Shown here piece by piece: positions 1-12,108 of a DNA stretch of 64,000 nt (its first letter is position 1; the number at the start of each line of letters is the position of its first letter). The stretch spans positions 13,969,501 through 14,033,500 of the forward strand of contig NGZR01000001.1 of NCBI GenBank assembly GCA_002197995.1, written 5' to 3'. This DNA comes from Gaeumannomyces sp. JS-464. Taxonomy: Eukaryota; Ascomycota; Sordariomycetes; Magnaporthales; Magnaporthaceae. Both the position numbers and the translations under genes were made by a program. A model generated the notes under the pieces. The model worked only from the letters and a program-made list of their open reading frames with translations, was not told the origin of the DNA and did not search any database.

Positions 1-1369
1 TGGAGGTTTGATGGGTCCACCAGGGCTGCCGTCGGCTGCGGGAATAGACGGGGACAGCGGCACAGTTCCTCCCGGCCGGACACGTTCCAAGAACCGGGGT
101 TTGCGCAAATCTTCGTCATACTTGGAGTGGTATGTTGTATTCTGCTATCCCCTCCCCTGCTGTGCTCCCCTTTCGCTTGAGATCGATCTTACCTGCACAC
201 ATACTCGTCCACGTAAGAGGATAGGGGGGGGATCCCATCTCGCCAAGAGGGGCGGCCTCGTCTAGATTAGCCCTTGCCCAGCCGCTGGGCGGATGTAGAC
301 GGCCGGGGGGAGATACCCAGATGTACTTTGGGCATCTAGAACGCGACGCCGAGGAAGCGTTTCGTCGAAGGATTCGTCCAGTGGGCCACGAGCCAACCGT
401 TCCGCTGGAGCGAGGGCCCAACGCAGCTGGGATGGAATGGCGAGTTGCCCGACAAGCGGGCAAATCCGCTTTATTCCCGGGGCTGGCCTTCCTGGGCAGT
501 TATCTTCCATCCTGGCTGGGACGTAGCGCCAAGCTCGCCTGTTGAGCTGCGGGTTAGAAAATACAGCCTAGTCGGGAAAGTCGTGCTGAGGCGGTGTACG
601 GAGAATGGAGCATGCAGCGAGGTGAGAGGTGTGATGGTTGGTTCTTCGGAGGACGGGGATGGCAGGCTATCCCAAACCCCTAGCGCCGTCCACCGCGCAC
701 GCCCGAAGCATTCCCGGTTTGAGCACTTGGCTAAGGGACAGCGACAGTGGCTGCCGTCGACCCGAAGTCCGGATAATTCGCCTATTTGAATTCCACTCGG
801 TGAACATTTCCCCTCCCCCTTCCCTGTCCTCTTGGCCGCTCGCAGCATAGCGGGATTAGCACCGGAGAGGCAGCGGGAAAAGCTTGGTGTTGGTGAATTA
901 CAGGGCCGTTTGTGTCGGGCGGGCGGCGACGGCCGTGATTCACGCCTGTGAACCGAAGAGCATGGGCCTATTTTCGATTTTTTTTCGGCTGCGCATTTTG
1001 ACGAAAGCGTCTGTATGGCGAACATTCCAAGCTTGCTGAACTGCGGCGGCTGAAGCCGAGGCTAAATCGAAAGTGCGTGAGGGGACCACCGGGTGCTGTG
1101 GCTTCTGGTCTCTTCAGGGGCAGGCCGCGCTGCCGGTTAAAAGTCGGCCTATGTACAGTAGAGACCCGCGCGCGACTCACTGCAAACTAAAATTCTTGTT
1201 GCCCCACCATCAATGACGACAGACTTGAACAGCCTTGACTCTGACGACGCGCACTGGCGATCAAAAGATTTTATAACAAACGGCGACTGCGTGATTCGAT
1301 TCACGACCTCCGAGCTGGCGAGATAGCCTCGAAATCTACACCGAGAAGCCCCACAAGAGAAGAGGCAAG
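1..1369. other. Gene-free upstream stretch
   Basis: I see no reading frame with recognisable protein features and no RNA gene here. The last ~200 bases are the likely promoter and leader of the PBDC1-like gene that starts at 1370. The end of another gene lying outside the window cannot be excluded. Confidence 0.5.
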
Positions 1370-2218
1370 ATGGTCCAGACGTTCGGCCCTGAGCCGCCAC
1401 CGGGGATGCGCCCCGCGCCCGCAAGCTTCGATGCGGAGAATGCGCCGAACCACGAAGGCGTAAGTCGGCAGCGCGCCCAACCGAACCTCTGGGGAGTGAC
1501 CGTATCTAACGGGCGATAAACAGATTGAGATGGCATTTGCGCAGAAAGGTTCGTTTTCGCATATCTGATACCCTCGATACCTTCCCATTTTGCCCCGCGC
1601 CCAACCAACCCCGCCTTTCGCGACGCGCCGCGCCTGCAACCCGGCTGGATGGTGACAAGGCCGCAAGCTAGGAGGAACACGGGGGTGGCCTAGGGGAGGC
1701 TTCACCTAAAAGACATAGCGGCTGACACGCTTGGTACCTGTCGCGCAGTCATTCAGCACATGGAGACGTACTGGAAGATCCTGAAGAACAAGCGAGGTTC
1801 TCAGCTCCGCCTCACAAAGATGGACGACCAGATATACGAGCACCTCAAGGCCGACTTCCCCGAGCTCGACCCGGCAGAGGACATAGTGGAGGACAAGCTG
1901 AAGAGCAAGGAGGGCAAGGAGAGGTGGCGGAAATTCATGATGGCGTACGAGAAGAAGGTGGAGGATTTCAACTTTGGCACAATGCTGCGTCTCAGCCCCA
2001 AGGATGACGTGGACACGGAGGAGAGGGTCATATTTGGTAGGTTGCCCTCCTATGCCCTTTATCTGGGCGAACAGGTGTGCTGATTCCTCCTCTCCGCCAC
2101 AGTGCCGAGAATGCAGTTCTACGCGTTCGAGATTGCAAGGAACAAAGCCGGGCTCAACGATTGGGTCTACGAGCAAGCACATCCGGAGGAAAAGAAGGAG
2201 GAGAGTGCGAGCAGCTGA
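1370..2218 (+). CDS. PBDC1: PBDC1/Chp1-like protein (eEF1A chaperone family)
   Basis: Four exons with matching phases: 1370-1459, 1524-1548, 1749-2036 and 2103-2218, giving 172 residues with no frame break. All three introns start GT and end AG (GTAAGT, GTTCGT, GTAGGT donors). The protein has the compact acidic-helical form of the PBDC1 (DUF757) family, with a conserved core around METYWKILKNKRGSQLRLT, then a DDQIYEHL/FPELDP segment, a WRKFM segment and FYAFEIARNK near the C-terminus. In yeast the family member Ypl225w/Chp1 is a ribosome-associated chaperone for newly made translation factor eEF1A, so a cytosolic role in eEF1A biogenesis is inferred. The start was chosen because the first 30 codons splice in phase into the conserved core. 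Family assignment is strong; function rests on the yeast work. Confidence 0.85.
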
Positions 2219-3124
2219 GACGAGAGTTCCTAGAAGACAAACAAGATCCATTGTGCATACAACCTTTAGAAAAGCACCATGCGCGCGTATGGCCCGGATG
2301 CCCGTGCCATCACCAATGTGATCCTAGTTTGGGAGCGAGTATGAACAAGCTTGCCCGCCAAGTTTGACAGTCGCCTGTCGGCAGTACCCGGGGCAGGCGT
2401 TCCAGTCGACGCGAGCCTTTATTGTAAAGTACTCTGGATTGTGTTATCTATTTCGGTCATGATAGTCCCGGTTCCAGGAAGATGAACGTCCGCCGAGTTC
2501 TTTCAGACGACCCGACCCATTCACGCCATCCCATGCGGGGTGCAAAGAGATTACCGTGGGTTACGTCCCTGGGCAACACCAAAACACGCTAATCTAAAGG
2601 TGCGGTAGTTTGGTGCATTGGGCTGTTCAATGCTCTTCTTGATTTGGTCGCATCTAATCAAGCACAAGAAAATTGGTAATATTGTTCCTCCACGCCTCCA
2701 CGGCGCCTTCGGTGGACAATACCAAGCAAGATGCAGCCAAAACGAGAACAAAGGCAACACCACCACGAACGGACAAAAACGTTCGGTTGCATGAAGATGT
2801 TTTTTTTTTCCTTGTCATTTTTTCTTCTTTTCCTTTTCTTTTCTGGAATCCGCCTTGATTACCATGCAACTCGTTTCGTGGATCGCCAACCTCCCGCTCT
2901 GGAGCAAAAGTACCGACGGTCAACAATTGATCCTGCTGAGAGGCAGTCTCGACTATTCCTTCTTTGTTCCCCGGCGCATGGAACGCCTGCCGTTCTCGGT
3001 TTCCAAGGAATCTGACGGCTTGCATCCTGTGCCGCCTTGCCGTTTTGGGCCTTTTAAGCTGGTCACCAGGCGCCTCGAGTGAAGCAAGCGCTTTGTCGCC
3101 CCTTCCTTCGATGGTTGATGAAAG
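2219..3124. other. Intergenic region between PBDC1-like gene and Ste6-like gene
   Basis: No supported gene. It contains a T-rich stretch around 2798-2845, typical of a fungal promoter pyrimidine tract, and presumably holds the 3' end of the upstream gene and the promoter of the exporter. Confidence 0.5.
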
Positions 3125-6100
3125 ATGCATGGACCAAAGATCGAAGGCGATCGCGCCAATCCCTCCGTCTTCTCCTCAGAGTCGAGTTTTGACGCAGCAG
3201 AGAAGCCACCAATCCAGAAACCCGACCATCTCAGCGAGGAAGATGCTGGCGCCACCAGGATCGCTTCGACAGATACCAACCCGTGGGACTCGGCAAAGCC
3301 AGCGCTCATAAGCATGGACCGGGCTCAGGAGACCGCAGCAGGCGACGATGGCGGTCCGCCTCCATCGACGTCGCTGGACATCGCGAAGCCAGGCGGTGCC
3401 GAGTGGAAGGACCTCTTTGCCTTCCTCCAGCCGTGGCACTACATCGTCCTGGCGTCCGCCATTGTCTCGACAGCGGCCCAGGTCGGCGCCGAGATCGTGA
3501 CCGTCCTTCTACTCGGAAAAATCTTCGAGGAGCTGGCACGCTTCGCGGCCGACGGACAACACCCGTCCAAGGCGTTTGACAATGTCATGTTCTGGGTCCA
3601 TATCCTGGCCGCTATCGCTGCCGCCCACCTTCTCTCCAGCTTCTGGCTCCTCAAGTCTTGGATCAAGTTTGGCGAGCAGCAGGCCATGGGCGCCCGCCTC
3701 AGACTGTTAAAGTCCATATTGCTCAGGGATATGGCATGGTTCGACTCGTACGGAGACGGCATGTCGACTTTGCTGACCGCGAATGAACGGTATGTACTTC
3801 GCTGGAACCCCCGTCGCTGAGTTCCCCTAATATGACGCCAGGTGCCTTGCCTGAGGTGACTTACCGTTATGCCGAGCGGAGACAGACGCTGACAATAGTA
3901 TAGAAATATACGAGAACTGCAGATCGCAAACAGCCAGGTCATGGGCTTCCTCGCACACGACTTGATGCTGTCCCTGGCTGGAGTGGTCGTCGCCTTCAAG
4001 TACGGCCCCCTCATGACCGCTGTCATAATTGCGTCTATCCCGCTGGCTGTGTTGCCAATGCGAATTCTGGGACAGCGCCTAGAAAAGGAGGTCATCGCGC
4101 AAAAGGCGGAGCAAGTTGGCGCCACCAAGGTTGCGGCCGCGAGCCTCACCGGTATCGATCTGGTCAAGGTCTACAACGCAAAAGAGCACGAGCTGCACAG
4201 CTACAAACAGTCTGTCCGGGCGTCCGGAAAACACGCCCGCATCCAGACACGGTGGAACGCGCTGCAGACGGCGTTCCTCAAGCTCTACATGATCATCATC
4301 TTTGTTGTCGGCTTCTTCTTCGGGGTCTACCAGGTCACTGAGGGAGCCATGCAGGCCGGCGACGTCCTTGTTACTTTCTATGCCGCCCTCACCACCTTCC
4401 AGGGCATCGAGGGGCTGGGGCCTCACATTCTGACCCTCATCAAAGGGAGGGCCGCCGGGAAAGCCTTGAAAGATCATGCGTCCCAGCGTGAGCACCGCAT
4501 GGACGGAGACCAGAAGCCTAGTGAGTTCTTGGGCAAATTCGAGCTCAAAAACGTATGTTGGCACCCGGAACTAGAGAGGCTCTTGTCTGCCCATCTGATA
4601 CTGACAACTCCACCACTATACAGGTCAGTTTCGCGTACCCATCAAATCCGTCAATGCCAGTCTTGAAATCGTTGTCAATGGAGATCAAGCCTGGGCAGAC
4701 GAATTTCATCATCGGACGGAGCGGGTCTGGGAAGAGCACCATCACCAACCTCCTTATGAGGTTCTATGATCCTTCGGCCGGAGACGTGTTCCTAGACGAT
4801 ATCCCTCTCCGCACTCTGAGCGCCTCGTGGTTACGCCGAAACCTCACCCTCGTGCAGCAACAGAGCACGCTCTTCAGCGACACGCTCCGCGCAAACATCA
4901 CACTCGGCCATATTTTCCCCGAGTCTGTACGTCCTGAAGAGGTGAAGGCCGCATGCGAGATGGCACTCTTGCAATCTACTATCCTCAGCCTGCCCGACGG
5001 GCTCGACACTATGGTTGGATCGGGTGGCCACAACCTCAGCGGCGGTCAGAAGCAGCGCGTGGCCTTGGCGCGGGCAAGGCTGCGAAGCGCGCCGTTGCTT
5101 ATTCTGGACGAGATTACCAGCGGCCTGGATCCGAGTTCGAGGCAGATGGTAATGGAGGCCATCAGAGTGTGGCGGGCGGGAAAGACCACGATCATCATCA
5201 CACACGACGTTACACAGGTCGCCGATGAAGACTATGTCTTCATCATGGAAGACGGTGCTGTCAAGGAGTCGGGCATTTGCAAGTATCTCCTCTGTATGGA
5301 AGAGAGCTGCTTCTACCGCATGCGAGCCCTTGGCCAGGTGCCAGATGGCTTTTTGAGCAGACAGACCGACGGTGCGAGAGAGTCCGATGCCAGCTCCTCC
5401 GATGAGGATTTAGAGGACGCATCCAGAGTCCCCAACTTCTTCATGTCTGGGACCGAGGGCAGCGTTTCAACAAAGTCACGTCTCAGCAGAATGACTCTCG
5501 TACCGCCAAGCGGGGGCTCCGGTGCAAGACAGTTTTTTGAGCGACGCCCTATCACGGCTGGTATTTTGCCCAAGGGTGACTTGCTGCCCAAAGGGCCGCT
5601 GCATGACCAACAGTTCTCTCGAAAAACGTTCCAGCCCTCGCACCGTCGCAAGAGCAGCCTGGATATTGTCCAAGAGCAGGGTCTATCAGCACGCGCAGCC
5701 AGGCTGGGGGCCAGCACCCGCATCGAGCCCCTAACCCCGCAGTGGAGGAGTAGTCCCGTGTTTCACGACGACACCACTAAAGAACGCTCTCCTAGTCCAG
5801 CTTTTGCCGACGCGCAGCAAGATGCCGATAAAAAGAAGAGGTCGAGATCAACTGTCCAGGTCTTGAAGACGGTATGGCCTACCCTAGACGGCAGGCACCA
5901 ATTCTATGCCTCTGCCAGCCTTCTGAGCTGCGTGATTGCGGCGGGTTGCAGCCCGGTGTTTGCATATGCCTTTGCAAATCTTCTGCAGGCCTTTTGGGCC
6001 CCAGGAGACAAGCTGAGGATCGGCCTGGAGTGGGCTTTAGTCATGACGGGCGTTGGAATAGTCGATTTTTCAGCCCTCTTCCTCGCGTTCTCCTTTGCTG

Positions 6101-8099
6101 GCGTTGTTGCACAGCAGTGGGTGGACTCTCTCAAGGTCGATGGCTTCTTTCGCATTCTCTGCCAGCCGCGGGCTTGGCATGACAAGTCGGCAAATTCGCC
6201 CGGCCGCATATGCGACATCCTCGACCGTGGCGCAGAGGAGATGAGGAGCATCGTGGCCCAGTTTGTGCCCATTGCCATCATGGTGGTGCTGATGGTCCTG
6301 ACGGGGCTGATCTGGGCCCTCGCCATCTTGTGGAAGCTGGCCTTGGTGGTCGTCGGCATGCTGCTGTTCGCCGCCATGACCGTCTATTCCTCCTCCCGCA
6401 CGAGCGACATATGGGAGACGCGGTGCAACAGCGCCGCTGAGTCTACCGGCTCCTTGTTTGCCGAGGTGGTCAGTAACATCCGCATCGTCCGCGCCTTTTC
6501 GTTGGAGAGACATTTTGCCAAAAGGTTCTCCCAGAGCGCCAGAGACGTGTACGGGTTCGGGAAGCAGCGGGGATGGCTGACCGGCATGTGGTACGGGCTG
6601 CACTGCTCTATCGGCGACTGGATCATCGTCATCATCTTCTCGTACGGTATGTTTCTGGTCACCAACCACGGGGAGGCCTCAGTCAGCTCCGTCATGCAGG
6701 TCGTGAATCTGCTGCTCTTCACAACGGGTAATGCGACTGCGATGCTGGGCAGCATCCCGCAGATTGCAGCCGCGCAAGCCAAGGCGACCCAGATCCTCAA
6801 TTTTGCCAGTCTGCCTCGCGAGTCAACGTTTGAGCAGCAGGGCGAGAAGAGGTTTCTGACGCTATTCCCCATTACATTTCGCGCTTTACGCTTTGCATAC
6901 CCTAGCCGACCTTCCGTTAAGGTCCTACGGAACGTCAACCTCACGATACCAGGCGAAGGGTGCACTGCCATCGTGGGAGCCTCCGGCTGCGGGAAGAGCA
7001 CCATCACATCGTTGATTCTCCGACTTTACGAGCCACAGTATTCTGGGCCATTTGCAGATGAGGCAGCATTGCCGATCGAGGAATCAAGGGAGGCAGCCCT
7101 CCCCCAGTTGTCGCCGAGGTCTGGGTCGCGAAGGGGCTCGGTCGCCTTCAAGTCTGAGCCTCCGCTGGCATTCGCTGGCATCGACGCGCGGGAGATCTCG
7201 ACGAGTGCATTGCGCGCCATGATGGCATATGTGCCGCAAAACCCCTTCTTATATCCCGATACGATCGCAGCAAACATCACATACGGCCTTCCGGAAGATG
7301 ACGCTTTACGGGCGCAGGCCAGCATCGAGGAAGCGGCCCGAGCCGCCGGAATCCACGACTTTATCATCTCGCTCCCCCAAGGCTACAGCACTGTTGTCGG
7401 CGATGGCGGCATCGCTGTGTCCGGTGGTCAGGCACAGCGCCTGTGCATTGCTCGTGCGCTGGTCCGCAAGCCCCGCCTACTGGTCCTTGACGAACCCACC
7501 AGCGCGCTGGATGCCGAGGGCCAAAATTTGGTCCTCGAAACGATATCGAACCTGGTCGGCGGCGCTGGGGTCAGACCCCGGAGCGCCAGCGCCATGGCAG
7601 AGTTTCCAGTGACAAAAGAGAGACCTCGCTCGTCGGGATCGGCCTTCTACTTCAACAGGGCGACAAACCAGCGCCACCAGAAGTACCCGAGCTACGACAG
7701 CAGCCAACCCACTAGCCCCAATGGAACCCCGCGGGGCATGGCAGTTGTGGTAGTCACGCACTCTCGAGAGATGATGAAGATGGCAGACCGCATCATGGTC
7801 GTGACGCAGGATGCGTGGCTGAGGAGGGCACCTACGATGATCTTTTAATATCCCGAGGGAAGTTCGCCGAGCTTCTCGGGGGCTTGACGCGCCCGCCGCC
7901 CGGACCGCAGAGAAGGTCTCTCCAAACCCCCAAGGTACACCTCGAAGGCTATGGTCCCACCTCGCAATTCAGGTTGAGGTCAACAGGAGCCCCGGAGGTC
8001 CGGTCAAATCCCAAAACAAACCCGCTCATGGCCCAGGCTCGCGCAAGGAACCAGTTCTTCGCTGAAGGTGTTAACTGGCGGCAACAAAGCTCGTCTTAG
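3125..8099 (+). CDS. STE6: Ste6-like a-factor pheromone exporter (full-length ABCB transporter)
   Basis: Exons 3125-3789, 3904-4552 and 4624-8099, about 1,596 codons if one missing base is allowed. The order is TMD1-NBD1-TMD2-NBD2. NBD1 shows Walker A GRSGSGKST (~4729), signature LSGGQKQR (~5035) and Walker B LLILDEITSGLD (~5095). NBD2 shows Walker A GASGCGKST (~6976), signature VSGGQAQR (~7417) and Walker B LLVLDEPTSALD (~7480). Long Ser/Arg-rich inserts lie in the linker (~5360-5870), inside NBD2 (~7060-7170) and between its D-loop and H-loop (~7560-7730); such inserts are usual in fungal Ste6 and not in drug-exporting ABCB proteins. Ste6 exports farnesylated a-type mating pheromone through the plasma membrane. 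The frame breaks near 7812: the expected VAEEGTYDDLL tail lies in the next frame, so one base appears to be missing. A different ABCB substrate is possible. Confidence 0.85.
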
Positions 8100-8503
8100 A
8101 GAGACGAGGACTATGACCGACCTCTGGGGCCAGACGAGTCCCCGACCACTATCACGCGCTCGTATCTCTGGCCAAGGGGGCAAGGCGGACCGACGGCGAG
8201 GGGTATGGGAGAAAGAGCTGAGGAATTCAGGTAACGTGTGGTAGGCAAGCACTTTGCTGCTAGGTGTATGGCTTGCCAGCAAGCTCAGGCGTCTTTTCTT
8301 CTTGGTCCATATTTGTGGGGACAAGTGCCGAACGGATGGACATGGTTGTTTTCCTGTCGTCTGGGCCCGCGGCCCATTGCATTATATCTCATACATAAAC
8401 TCTTACGTCATGCTGATCAACAAGGGTCGCATTTGGGGGACAGGTAATGATGAAGGAATGCTTATAATTTTCAAATCGCCGTCTCTGAAGTATCTTCTTT
8501 TAG
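8100..8503. other. Intergenic region between convergent genes
   Basis: 3' regions of the Ste6-like gene (+) and the AA9 gene (-). No gene or RNA signature seen. Confidence 0.5.
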
Positions 8504-9622
8504 CTAGCAGTCTAGACAGTACTTGACGATAGGCGTATCGAACCCCTCCCAGATTGGGCCTCCTGGTATTGTATAGTTCTAAGAAACGAGATCTTGTCAA
8601 TATTTGATGGCTATGCGAGCATGTCGAGCGTGCCGTCATTATCTGTGTCACTGGGTAGGCCAGGAAGACCGACTCACCGTGACACCTTTCATCTCCTCCG
8701 AGTAGATATCGAGCATTAGGGAGGGCTCTGCTTGTCTGTCAGACGGCAACTCGGCTCCGGGAAACGCGATAAGGGCCGGGATCCTGCAAGGCAGGGAGAA
8801 AAACACGCACCGTCGTCATCATAGGCGCCGGGGAAGGGCTTCCAGAACTCGCGCGGCGGGAGGTCGTCGCCGGTGCCCGTGACGTTGAGGTGGGCGCACT
8901 CCGGGTAGAACTGCGGCCTGCCGGCGACGTGCAGGCTGATGATCTCGTGGCGCACCACGTACAGGCCCGGCCTCAGCCGCGGCGGCAGGCGGACCTCCCA
9001 CATGGCGGGCCCCGCGCCGTCCCAGCGCTGAAAGGCCTTTTGGTACCAGGTGCCCGTCTGCAGGTCGCCGCCGCCCTCGCCGTCGAGGAAGCCGGCCTCC
9101 CAGATCTTGAACCAGCGGGCGCCGTCGCGCGGGTCCTCGACGCGCACGTCGCGGCAGTCGCGGCTGCCGGTTAACTCCGGGTCCAGGCAGGGGCTGAGCC
9201 AGACGGTCATGGGCCCCACGGGGTGCAGCCAGTACCAGTAGGCGGCGCCGAGGATGGCGCCGGCCTCGATGGGGATGTAGGACGGGGGCGCGGTGCCCGG
9301 GTCGTTGCAGGATATGAAGGGCGAGGACGGCGTGAAGAGCGGGTCGATGGAGGACCAGAGGCGCTGGACCATCCAGGGGGCGCCTTCTTGGTCCTCGCGG
9401 GGGGAGGTTGGGTCGTAGCTTTGGGGGGGAGGGGGAGGGTGTTGGGTCAGTGTGACGGGTTTTTTTTTTTGTTCGACGATCGGCTAAAAATAGCGAAAGG
9501 CGCTTACCCCCTATACCACGTATCCCCGACGGTGTAATTATTCAGGCCTCCATGTGCGCCAGCGAGGTCGGCGAAGACTGCTAGCCCCACGCGACGGTGG
9601 TGATGGTCTGAAGGGCGGTCAT
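8504..9622 (-). CDS. AA9 lytic polysaccharide monooxygenase (former GH61)
   Basis: Four exons on the minus strand: 9622-9508, 9418-8811, 8727-8678 and 8578-8504, giving ~282 residues. All junctions agree in phase once one base is added in a C-run near 9585 inside the signal peptide. After the signal peptide the mature enzyme would begin with His (HGGLNNYTVGD), the N-terminal copper ligand of AA9. The second copper His sits in VRHEIISLH, and the axial Tyr with its neighbouring Gln in the GRPQFYPECAHLNVTG segment. The C-terminus ends YTIPGGPIWEGF, the usual AA9 ending, with no CBM1 or GPI signal. AA9 enzymes are secreted and oxidatively cleave cellulose and related glucans. Intron 1 contains a T10 run. 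The family call is near certain; regioselectivity and substrate cannot be read. Confidence 0.92.
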
Positions 9623-10168
9623 CAGGGGTAGTAGCCGGTCAGCAGTTAAGCAACGTCGCGACGCATAATGACCGCCTCTTGGAGGGTTTTTGATTGGGCC
9701 GCGAATGGATTTGTGGTGTATCCAAGGGCGAAAAAAAGAAGAAAAGAATGAAGACGGGATCAAGAAAATAAGAAGGACGCGCAAAACGCAGGCCTCCCTC
9801 CCAGCTCCCTCCGCCTCTACCAATATCTTCCACAGCCCCGGGAAATCGGTAGACGCAGCACAGCAACAGCAGAACGGCCAGCCATAAATCATGGGCGGGT
9901 CGTCTCCGTCGAGTGGCCGCCCACGAGAAGCCACTCACGTCGGACGTTGTATATTGCGCGCGGCCGTGGTTCCTCCGCGAGCATTAAGCCACGGGTAAAC
10001 TGGCGCTGGAGGCTCGGCTCGTGACCTCCAAAGTGGCCGGCCGGTGCTGGCCATGGGGGGGTTTAGGAGCAACATGGGCAAAAAGCAAAATCAGGGACGC
10101 CAACAAGTACCAGGCAGGCTACGGCACAAACGATGGATTCTCACACATCACCCATCGCATGCAAAAAT
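9623..10168. other. Promoter-side region of the AA9 gene
   Basis: No gene recognised. It lies between the divergent AA9 start at 9622 and the first tRNA-Val. Confidence 0.45.
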
Positions 10169-10242
10169 TGATTCGACCGAGGCTCGAACTCAGGACCTTG
10201 TGCGTGTGAGGCACACGTGATAACCAACTACACCATCGAACC
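10169..10242 (-). tRNA. tRNA-Val (anticodon CAC)
   Basis: A 74-nt cloverleaf reads on the minus strand. The acceptor strands GGTTCGA and TCGAATC pair with one G-T wobble. The anticodon stem TGTGC/GCACA encloses loop CTCACAC with anticodon CAC, the T-arm is CTGAG/CTCGG around TTCGAGC, and the discriminator is A. No intron. Internal A-box (TGGTGTAGTTGG) and B-box (GTTCGAGCC) are present, and a T-rich terminator-like tract follows the 3' end. It decodes GTG valine codons. Confidence 0.93.
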
Positions 10243-10425
10243 AATTATGCATATGGGCCCAGAAAAGTGACCATAGTGATGCCGACTCCGCATCCGCTCC
10301 ACGAAAAATAAGAAAAGCCCACCGTCAATGACGGAATGCTTGACAACACCATACAATCAACGATTCCCCACAGCGGATCTCGCTAATAATTTATAATAAG
10401 GAGATACAAAAAACGATATTTGGGA

Positions 10426-10499
10426 TGATCGAACCCAGGATCGAACTGAGGACCTTGAGCGTGTTAAGCTCACGTGATAACCAACTACACCATCCGACC
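10426..10499 (-). tRNA. tRNA-Val (anticodon AAC)
   Basis: A second 74-nt cloverleaf on the same strand, 184 bp from the first. The anticodon stem TGAGC/GCTCA encloses loop TTAACAC with anticodon AAC, which becomes IAC and decodes GTT, GTC and GTA. The acceptor GGTCGGA pairs with TTCGATC using two wobbles. The A-box is identical to that of the neighbouring tRNA-Val and the B-box is GTTCGATCC. The shared D-arm suggests an old duplication with anticodon divergence, though valine isoacceptors share the D-arm anyway. Confidence 0.93.
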
Positions 10500-12108
10500 G
10501 AATCGTTGCCGACCCGGCCACTGATTAGTGCCCATATTTCCAAGCCCACCGCCCTCGACCGCGAGGGCCCACCACCGGGGTGCCGTTAGTGTTCTACTCG
10601 GAACCGTGGCGTTGGAATTTTTGCCAGTCGAAGTCGTCGAGAATCGCCAGTTGCATGAACACGTGGCCTGGGGAAACAAGCAGGACGGCTCGAGCTTCTC
10701 CTACCACGTCTTGCCATGTCACTGGTCGAACTGACAAGTTTGGAGCGATTTTATCAACACGGCTTGACGTTTCGCTACGCCAGCCTTCTTTGCCTAATCT
10801 GCTCTCCCGAGTGGCGACACAAGCTGGGTCGGAGGACCCGGGGGCTGGACGATGAGCATGAATTTCCGAATAGGCCTCCAAGGCAAAGCCTGGATGGCGC
10901 AGGCTGTACTCTCGGACTGCATTGTGACAGGTCACCAGGCGGGGAAGTTGCCGGCCCGGATGGCAAGCCGCGGGGCGCCGGCGGCACTCCCGATTGAAGC
11001 CGCAAATAGTGTCGGGCCAAGCCAGACTCTGTAGGCTGCTCGCTGCTGAAAAAAGAAGCAATTCTGACACCATAGCCTGACCATGGGTGATCTAGATTTC
11101 GGTTGGGCAGACGAGGAAGTGTTGCCCTGCGAGTGTCGGAGCGGACGATAACCTGGCCCAACGCTAATTGGAACCCACTGATTGACGCGTAATTACACCA
11201 GGCCGGCAATACTGGAGTTTGGGTTTGAGCACGTTAGTGTCTGGCTATAATCTGTCCAAGGCTTGATGACGTACCAGTGACCGACGCCAAAGTGCTTAGC
11301 AAGCGCAGAATCCTGATCGCAATTAATAAATGCTGCTAACACGGCATCTCTGCCACAGGGTCAGCAACCTACACAGGGCAGAACCAAGCCATCCCTGCTC
11401 TGGTGCTTCAGCTGTGAGTAGTAATCATGTTCATAGCATGGGCCCCTGTTGTGTGACACAACTCCCACTGTTGATTGTCAACTCTCACAACTGACATCTT
11501 TGTTCTCACATTTGACATTTCCTTAAAATCGGACCGGGGAACATCCTTCCCGGAAATTCCCTGAAAATGAGACTCAGCTTTCAGCCCTCATTACCCTTTT
11601 ATTTGCCATCGAATTGCGCATCGTTTCCTCTCTTGGGCCCATGATTCTGGTATTCCTCAGCTTCAATCTGCGTGCCGCCTCCGAGCACAACCGGAGCCAA
11701 CATCCGGTCCATAGACTTGCCAATATTGCCTAGAGGTCACCGTATTTGGACTGCTTCTTTGCAAATACTATCGACCTCTGCTGAAGCTCTGCGCGTCGAC
11801 TATCGAGCGCCCCCTTCCGTGCGGTGCAGCCTATGCCTTGCCGCCCAGCCTCAGGTTCGAGAGCAATGTCAAGAGCAAGTTTGGCAAGGCCAACAGATGT
11901 TGATCCCTCGATACGCCGTGAAATCTCGTGAATATTTAAAGCCCTGGAATCCCTCGGCTCGAGGTTCGAGTTTTGGTGGCCCAGTCTCCATCCCCACCGA
12001 CTCCTCCCCCTTCGACTTCAGACATCCGTCCTCCCTCTCTCGCGGAGACCCCCTAATTTCGGACCGTTCCAACTGCCTCCTTGTGCGCACACCCCCACCA
12101 CCACAGCC
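10500..12108. other. Long intergenic region upstream of the secreted protein gene
   Basis: No protein or RNA gene could be supported. Around 11450-11520 there are imperfect direct repeats of a TGACATTT/TTGACA-like motif. The last few hundred bases are C-rich, like a leader, and run into the start at 12109. Confidence 0.5.
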
